Positions 23,573 through 28,656 of a stretch of 28,656 nucleotides of DNA are shown piece by piece. The notes below the pieces were generated by a model, which ran no database searches, was not told the DNA's origin, and saw only the letters and a program-made list of their open reading frames with translations. Source of the DNA: a virus; IMG/VR virus record IMGVR_UViG_3300046000_002327, positions 1-28,656 of that record. One strand, given 5' to 3'. The stretch's first letter is position 1. Every line of letters starts with the position of its first letter. Made by a program: the position numbers and the translations under genes.

Positions 23573-25474
23573 ATGTCATATCAAATTAATAAAACAGACG
23601 GAACAGTTGTAGCAACAGTGGCAGACGGACAGGTAGATACACTATCTACCGATTTAACACTGATAGGAAAAAACTACAGTGGATTTGGCGAATCATTAAA
23701 CGAAAACTTTGTCAAGCTATTGGAGAACTTTTCTAACACAACACAACCAACTCATCCTATTAAAGGACAAATTTGGTTTGACTCTAGTGAGTTAAAATTA
23801 AAAGTTTATAGTGGCAATCAATTTATTCCAGTAAGCTCAGCAACTATCTCAGGAACACAGCCCACAGCATTGGGTGTTGGGGATCTCTGGTTTAATAGTG
23901 TTGACGAACAACTATTCTTCTTTGACGGTGATGCGCCAATTTTATTAGGTCCGTCATATTCAACAAGCCAAGGACTTAGTGGACTAAAGATTGTTAGTTT
24001 ATTAGATACATTAAACCAAACACGTGTTATTACATTATTATACAACAATGGAATCTTATTAGGTATATTTGCTAAAGATAGCTTTACACCTAAAGCAGCA
24101 ATTGAAGGATTTACAGGAAATATTATTCCAGGATTTAATGCTGGTAATTTAGCAGGGATAAAATTTAATGTAACCTGCACCAACTCAGAAAAATTAGGTG
24201 GGTTAGTTGCATCAACTTATGTATTAAACAATAACGCCGATGGTACAGAATCAATTGCTGGAACATTAGCAATACTTTCTAATACTGGCCTTGAAGTTGG
24301 ATCAGGCGGTCAAGCTAAGTTTAGAGTAGAAATCGGAGATATCTTATTACAGAATACAGCAACAGGTAAAGACATCAATATTAGTGTACGTAAAGATACT
24401 GACCAAGAACGTGCGATTGAGATCAAAGCATCGACTCGACAAATTGGATTATATGAAGACTATGCAGCCAGTCAAGTTAATGTTGGAGGTAATTTAGTTG
24501 TTGGTGGGGATCTAACAGTCAGCGGAACTACTACTACCGTTAATTCTACAGTATTAGAAGTTGTTGATAAAAATATAGTACTGGCTAGTGGAAATAATTC
24601 AGATGTTAACGCTAGAGAAGGTGGCATTATCTTAGAAGGTGCAACTAAGCATATTTTCATGTATGCCGACACCGATGTACCAGCGGTTCCTGGTAGTGGA
24701 CTTCCTGATTTATCCGGAGTCAGTGATGAAGGTGCATGGAATAGTTCAGACCATATTAATCTTGCCACAGGTAAAGCATTTTATATTGACGGAGTTGAAG
24801 TCCTCAATGGGTCATCGTTAGGATTTGGAATTACAAATATTCCTGGAGTAACCTCATTCGGTGTGTTAGCAGAAGTTGAAGTTGGACCAAATTCAACTAC
24901 CCCAAATATCAATATAACCGATAATATTATTTCAACAGCACAGACAAACATGAATTTGGTATTAGCACCAAACGGAACCGGAGTAGTTAATGTATCGAGT
25001 AAAAAGATTACAGGCTTACCTAACGGCGAAGGTGACGCATATATTGCGTATTCGGCGGTAACTGATGCAGCCAGTGTGGGGTATGTTAATTATGCGATCG
25101 AATCCAATACTATTGTATTCAGTATGGATTTAACAGACGGTAAAAATAACACATACATCCGTACACAGATTCTAAACAATTTAGTACCACCGGCAGAACA
25201 TAGAGAAGGTACCCGTGCTAGAATATTATGCACAGTATTGAATATTGCAACAACATCAATAAATCTTGGACCAACGTTCACTCCAGGCTCCGGATACACA
25301 TTAGGTGGACCGTTTGATGTAACAGGCGGGGGCTCAGCTCCGGCAGTAACAGCGATATCTGTAGGATCTGTAACAGTACCATCTCCGGGTGTTACCACAT
25401 CAAGAGAGATTAGAAGATTTGTAATACTTAGTGGAGTATGGACCGATGACGGTGCAGCCACTCCATTACCATAA
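23573..25474 (+). CDS. Tail fibre protein 2
   Basis: This 633-residue protein has the shared anchor at residues 1-130 (TDLTLIGKNYSGFGESLNEN, FVKLLENFSNTTQPTHPIKG, QIWFDSSELKLKVYSG, GDLWFNSVDEQLFFFDG). The shared FAKDSFTPKAAIEGF follows, then KLGGLVASTYVL near 206. Around residue 303, GGNLVVGGDLTVSGTTTTVN and VVDKNIVLASGNNSD form a fibre shaft motif widespread in environmental T4-like phages. The C-terminal 130 residues differ from the neighbours: YIAYSAVTDAASVGYVNYAI, IRTQILNNLVPPAEHREGTR and a glycine-rich GSGYTLGGPFDV, ending in FVILSGVWTDDGAATPLP. There is no collar domain. The start follows AGG eight bases upstream and a 13-base gap from fibre 1. The tip probably has its own binding or assembly role. 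Confidence 0.85.
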   Translation: MSYQINKTDGTVVATVADGQVDTLSTDLTLIGKNYSGFGESLNENFVKLLENFSNTTQPTHPIKGQIWFDSSELKLKVYSGNQFIPVSSATISGTQPTALGVGDLWFNSVDEQLFFFDGDAPILLGPSYSTSQGLSGLKIVSLLDTLNQTRVITLLYNNGILLGIFAKDSFTPKAAIEGFTGNIIPGFNAGNLAGIKFNVTCTNSEKLGGLVASTYVLNNNADGTESIAGTLAILSNTGLEVGSGGQAKFRVEIGDILLQNTATGKDINISVRKDTDQERAIEIKASTRQIGLYEDYAASQVNVGGNLVVGGDLTVSGTTTTVNSTVLEVVDKNIVLASGNNSDVNAREGGIILEGATKHIFMYADTDVPAVPGSGLPDLSGVSDEGAWNSSDHINLATGKAFYIDGVEVLNGSSLGFGITNIPGVTSFGVLAEVEVGPNSTTPNINITDNIISTAQTNMNLVLAPNGTGVVNVSSKKITGLPNGEGDAYIAYSAVTDAASVGYVNYAIESNTIVFSMDLTDGKNNTYIRTQILNNLVPPAEHREGTRARILCTVLNIATTSINLGPTFTPGSGYTLGGPFDVTGGGSAPAVTAISVGSVTVPSPGVTTSREIRRFVILSGVWTDDGAATPLP

Positions 25475-25481
25475 AAGAACC

Positions 25482-25486
25482 GGGAG
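25482..25486 (+). promoter_or_regulatory. Ribosome binding site of tail fibre 3
   Basis: GGGAG lies eight bases before the ATG at 25495, inside the 20-base gap after fibre 2. It fixes the start of fibre 3. Confidence 0.6.
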
Positions 25487-25494
25487 CGTTTTAG

Positions 25495-27525
25495 ATGTCT
25501 TACATAATTAATAAATTTAATGGAACACAATTAATAGTACTTGATGATGGTACTATTGATACTTCTACCAGTCTTGGATTAGTAGGTAGGAATTATGTAG
25601 GATACGGTGAAACACAGAATGAAAATTTTGTATTCCTACTAGAAAATTTTGCCAACGATGCTCCACCATCAAGGCCAATCAAAGGTCAATCTTGGTTTAA
25701 TACATCAAACGATTTATTACATGTTTATGACGGTACTAATTGGGTAGTTGTTGGATCAGCAACTTTATCTGCAACACCTCCAGATACTCCTGCACAAGGA
25801 AGATTATGGTTACAATCTACAGACAATGTTCTTTATGTATGGGATGGCACCACTTGGAGATTCATCGGACCAGAAACTGCCACGGGGTTTGGTACAACAA
25901 GAGCTCGTTCAACAACATTATTAGACACTGCTAGCACAGCAAGACCGGTAATATTATTCACAATCAACGATGTTGTTATCGCAATTGGATCAGCTACACC
26001 TTTTACAATTAATCCGAGTGATTCAGTTTCGGGATTCCTTGAATTAGGATCTGGTATTACATTAAATTCTTTAATGTCGGTTAGAGGCAATTTACAAGGT
26101 ATTGCAGACCGAGCACAACGATTAGAAATTGCAAGAAAAATTAATGGTGTTAACTTCGACGGAACATCAGACATATCAATTAAAGCATCTACAACAAATT
26201 CTTTAGTTAGTGGTGATTATGTATCAGGTAGTAACTTTGATGGGTCAACTTCAGTTACTTGGGATATTGATGCATCGTCGGCTAATCTTTCTGGTAAGGT
26301 AGTGGCAAGAAATACAGCTGGAGGTTTTTCAGCCGGAATGATCACAGCAGACCTAACAGGCGATGTTATTGGTAACGTCACTGCGGCTTCGGGAACAAGT
26401 TCGTTTGATATTGTAACAGCTAATCAATTTGTTGGACCTGTACTAAGTGGAAATGCTTTCACTGCAACAAGATTTGAAACAGCAAGAACTATTAATGGGA
26501 TTACTTTTGATGGTTCGGCAAACGTTACAGTTCCAGCTTCAGCAGAAACATTGACAGGAACTTATATCAAAAATACCGTCTTAGATTCTAATCTAAGAAC
26601 TGTTGGTGTATTAAACAGTGCAGAAATTGCAGATGCTGGAGTAATAATTGGAGGAGGCGGACAATTAAGACTATTGGTTGAAACAGGTCGCCCTACCATA
26701 AGATCTACTACCGGATTATTAAATTTTGATATGGGAGCTACAGGACCTGATGTTAGTTTTGTAGATTCAGCAACATCAGTAGCACTAGGCGGTCCATTAG
26801 CACCATCAATCATTGGCGATAATACGACAAATTTAGGTATCTCCGGATATAAGTTTGATAATGTGTACGCCAATAGATTTAGAGGGTTAGCAGACACTGC
26901 AACAGCATCAGTTACAGCAACAAATATAGCAGGTGGTAGCCCTGGATCTGTTCCTTATCAATCTTCATCAAGTACAACAGCATTATTAGCACCAGGAACA
27001 CCGGGGCAGGTTATCAGAGCAACAGGGTCTGGAACATTATCGTGGTTAGATACAGCAATAACACCAACAGCAAATACACTTGCTCTAAGAGATGCTAGTG
27101 GTAATCTAAGTGCAAATTACTTTGTTGGAATAGCTACAGCAGCACAATATGCTGACTTGGCAGAATATTATACCTCCGATCAAGAATACGAAGCAGGTAC
27201 TGTGCTAATTTTTGGTGGAGATGCAGAGGTAACGACTACTGCAATGTTTGAAGATCAACGTGTGGCTGGTGTTGTAACAACAAATCCGGCTTATGTCATG
27301 AATAGTGAGTTAGAAGGAACTAGGGCTTGTGTAGCATTACAAGGAAGAGTACCTGTAAAAGTTTTAGGAATGGTAAGAAAAGGCGGATTATTAACTACTT
27401 CTAATACACCAGGATATGCTATTTCAACAGTTAATCCAACAATTGGTACGATTATAGGTAAAGCATTAGAAAGCAAAGACACAGCAGGCGAAGGAATCAT
27501 TGAAGTAGCTGTGGGCAGAATGTAA
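25495..27525 (+). CDS. Tail fibre protein 3, with C-terminal YADLAE domain
   Basis: This 676-residue protein has the shared anchor at 1-130 (SLGLVGRNYVGYGETQNENF, VFLLENFANDAPPSRPIKGQ, WFNTSNDLLHVYDGTNW, RLWLQSTDNVLYVWDGTTWR). Its middle has repeated ARKINGVNFDGTSDISI and ARTINGITFDGSANVTV segments near residues 212 and 330, and shaft motif LGISGYKFDNVYANRFRGLA near 445. From about 551 to the end is a distinct domain starting YADLAEYYTSDQEYEAGTV, with DQRVAGVVTTNPAYVMNSEL, ALQGRVPVKVLG, RKGGLL and IIGKALESKD. This type of ending is known from other phage fibres and resembles in outline the Peptidase_G2-like C-terminal domains (self-processing chaperone type). Catalytic cleavage is not shown. 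It lacks the collar tip of fibre 1. Confidence 0.86.
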   Translation: MSYIINKFNGTQLIVLDDGTIDTSTSLGLVGRNYVGYGETQNENFVFLLENFANDAPPSRPIKGQSWFNTSNDLLHVYDGTNWVVVGSATLSATPPDTPAQGRLWLQSTDNVLYVWDGTTWRFIGPETATGFGTTRARSTTLLDTASTARPVILFTINDVVIAIGSATPFTINPSDSVSGFLELGSGITLNSLMSVRGNLQGIADRAQRLEIARKINGVNFDGTSDISIKASTTNSLVSGDYVSGSNFDGSTSVTWDIDASSANLSGKVVARNTAGGFSAGMITADLTGDVIGNVTAASGTSSFDIVTANQFVGPVLSGNAFTATRFETARTINGITFDGSANVTVPASAETLTGTYIKNTVLDSNLRTVGVLNSAEIADAGVIIGGGGQLRLLVETGRPTIRSTTGLLNFDMGATGPDVSFVDSATSVALGGPLAPSIIGDNTTNLGISGYKFDNVYANRFRGLADTATASVTATNIAGGSPGSVPYQSSSSTTALLAPGTPGQVIRATGSGTLSWLDTAITPTANTLALRDASGNLSANYFVGIATAAQYADLAEYYTSDQEYEAGTVLIFGGDAEVTTTAMFEDQRVAGVVTTNPAYVMNSELEGTRACVALQGRVPVKVLGMVRKGGLLTTSNTPGYAISTVNPTIGTIIGKALESKDTAGEGIIEVAVGRM

Positions 27526-27539
27526 CGAATAAGTTATGC

Positions 27540-27547
27540 GATAAATA
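27540..27547 (+). promoter_or_regulatory. Late-promoter-like element before tail fibre 4
   Basis: GATAAATA, identical to the element before gp6, lies in the 48-base gap between fibres 3 and 4, the largest gap in the window. The fibre 4 ATG is 26 bases downstream, with AGGA at 27560-27563 between them. The same seven-base ATAAATA core is found at all three sites. Confidence 0.6.
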
Positions 27548-27573
27548 ACATTATATTTTAGGATCTAGCAGAA

Positions 27574-28656
27574 ATGGCATATCAAGTAGACAAGTTTAAC
27601 GGAACGATTTTAACTTCAGTAGAAGACGGAACCATTGATACAACCACCGATCTACGTCTTGTAGGTAAAAACTACGCAGGATACGGTGAAGTACAGAATG
27701 AAAATTTTGTACATTTAATGGAAAATTTCGCTAATACAAGCGCTCCACCAAAAGTTATTGTTGGTCAAATTTGGTATGATAGTGCTACTAAAAAATTAAA
27801 ATTTTATGACGGATCTAAATTTAGATTAGCAGGCGGCGCAGAGGTTTCAACTTCAGCACCTACTGGATTGCAAACTGGTGAATTTTGGTGGGATAGCTCT
27901 GCTAAACAACTTTATGCTTATACAGGAACAGACTTTGTTCTAGTTGGTCCAGAAGCAAGTCCAGATCTAGGACAATCTGCTGTACAAACACAAGTGGTTA
28001 AAGATACCTTAAACAATAATCATACTATTGTTAAGATTGTGTCAGGCGGCAAAGTAATGACTATCGTTAGCCAAGACGAATTTACATTAAACAGTTCTGT
28101 AAATCCTATCGCAGATTTTACAATTATTAAACAAGGTGTTACACTAGCTAAAACTAATGCAACAACAGGGATTAGCACTGACAATCATCGCTTCTGGGGT
28201 ACAGCTAGCGATTCAGATAGATTGGGTGGATTTCCTGCAAGTACATATCTAAGATCAACTAGTGGTGTATTTGAAAGCCAAGTTAGATTTTTAGATAATG
28301 GATTTGAATTAGGTGGTACTACAGTTGCAGATGCAGCTGATTTCCGTATCTGGATTGAGAATAGTGATGAACTTATTATTGAAAATAGATTAGGTAATGA
28401 GATCACAGTTAGAATTAATGTCACTGATACTACAGATGAAAGAGATGTTGCGATATTTGGTGCGAATGGAGTTGCTCCGGGCGACGATAACGAATACGAT
28501 TTAGGTACTTCACTATCAAGATGGAAGAATATATATTCTGCCATAGTAACGGCAAATTCACTAGTTGGCAATTTAACAGGTAATAGCACTGGTTCACATA
28601 TTGGTAACTTAATAGCTACTGATGGTACTACCGTTCTTGTCAATGCTTCTACTAGA
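27574..28656 (+). CDS. Tail fibre protein 4, 3' end cut by the window
   Basis: The frame is open from ATG at 27574 to the last base, giving at least 361 residues with no stop. The start follows AGGA (27560-27563) with ten bases of spacing. The anchor is close to that of the other fibres: MAYQVDKFNGTI, DLRLVGKNYAGYGEVQNENF, VHLMENFANTSAPPKVIVGQ, IWYDSATKKLKFYDG and EFWWDSSAKQLYAYTGT. The shared middle (IVSQDEFTLNSS, DRLGGFPASTYLRST) and the shaft motif (EYDLGTSLSRWKNIYSAIVT, NLTGNSTGSHIGN) are present. The tip lies beyond the window, so its receptor-binding type cannot be told. The upstream late-promoter-like element suggests it may begin a separately boosted transcript. Confidence 0.88.
   Translation, partial: MAYQVDKFNGTILTSVEDGTIDTTTDLRLVGKNYAGYGEVQNENFVHLMENFANTSAPPKVIVGQIWYDSATKKLKFYDGSKFRLAGGAEVSTSAPTGLQTGEFWWDSSAKQLYAYTGTDFVLVGPEASPDLGQSAVQTQVVKDTLNNNHTIVKIVSGGKVMTIVSQDEFTLNSSVNPIADFTIIKQGVTLAKTNATTGISTDNHRFWGTASDSDRLGGFPASTYLRSTSGVFESQVRFLDNGFELGGTTVADAADFRIWIENSDELIIENRLGNEITVRINVTDTTDERDVAIFGANGVAPGDDNEYDLGTSLSRWKNIYSAIVTANSLVGNLTGNSTGSHIGNLIATDGTTVLVNASTR

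Larger units (their letters stand above)
21268..27963 (+). repeat. Fourfold repeated tail-fibre anchor module
   Basis: The first 130 codons of the four fibre genes (beginning at 21268, 23573, 25495 and 27574) encode the same module: T-D-L-x-L-(V/I)-G-(K/R)-N-Y-x-G-(F/Y)-G-E, then N-E-N-F-V-x-L-(L/M)-E-N-F-(A/S), then G-Q-x-W-(F/Y)-(D/N)-(S/T), two Y/F-x-G-(T/x)-x-(W/F) strands, and (V/I)-G-P. The first copy is the most diverged. Some DNA similarity survives, for example the GAAAATTTTG stretch within each NENF/ENF segment. This fits gene duplication with a kept attachment part and divergent tips. Confidence 0.8.

Noticed and set aside
25090-25530. Minus-strand open frame of 146 codons across the fibre 2/fibre 3 junction
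   Set aside because: It overlaps both well-supported fibre genes and their ribosome binding site, and its sequence has no family features.
27533-27549. Small inverted repeat GTTAT...ATAAC after fibre 3
   Set aside because: The five-base AT-rich stem is too weak for a terminator and lacks a T tract. It overlaps the late-promoter-like element instead.
28185-28643. Minus-strand open frame of 152 codons at the window end
   Set aside because: It is antisense to the clear fibre 4 coding sequence, which continues open through the window edge.

Overview
The window reads as part of a T4-like (myovirus) phage genome: the baseplate and tail-fibre block of the late structural region. All supported genes lie on the + strand and are packed end to end, with gaps from a 1-nt overlap to 48 nt. 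The DNA is AT-rich. I see no tRNA, integrase, transposase, metabolic or host-like gene. The gene order hub protein, gp5, gp25, gp6, then a gp7-position protein is that of T4-like phages. The missing lysozyme in gp5, the enlarged gp6 and the 'GKN/NENFVKLLENF' family of tail fibres are features I associate with marine and other environmental T4-like phages. The host cannot be named from this window.

Layout: (1) 1-3220, baseplate centre: the C-terminal part of a probable hub protein, whose reading frame is disrupted at the very start of the window, then gp5 (hub/needle, no visible lysozyme domain) and gp25 (wedge/sheath initiator). (2) 3263-6658, a 1131-residue gp6-like wedge protein with a BaseplateJ-like C-terminus and a perfect EF-hand-type loop. 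(3) 6660-20597, one uninterrupted 13.9-kb gene for a 4645-residue modular protein in the gp7 position. It carries a beta-propeller with carbohydrate-binding-like modules set between its blades, two glycine-tyrosine modules, and a C-terminal run of repeated beta-modules. (4) 20605/20626-21264, a small structural protein. (5) 21268 to the end, four consecutive paralogous tail-fibre genes, the last cut by the window edge. They share an N-terminal anchor but carry different C-terminal tips.

Three short intergenic gaps (before gp6, before the small structural gene and before the fourth fibre gene) hold ATAAATA elements matching the core of the T4 late promoter TATAAATA. This suggests at least three internal late transcription starts in what otherwise looks like one long read-through unit.

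The proteins would act together in the virion: hub and gp5 at the centre, gp25/gp6 and the giant protein as the wedge and outer baseplate, and the small protein and four fibres as peripheral or receptor-contacting parts. Stand-alone genes for gp8, gp9, gp10 and gp11 are not seen between gp6 and the fibres. Their roles may be carried by the giant protein or encoded elsewhere. The most unusual items are the giant modular gene with its propeller and inserted modules, the row of fibre paralogs, and the frame break at the window start.
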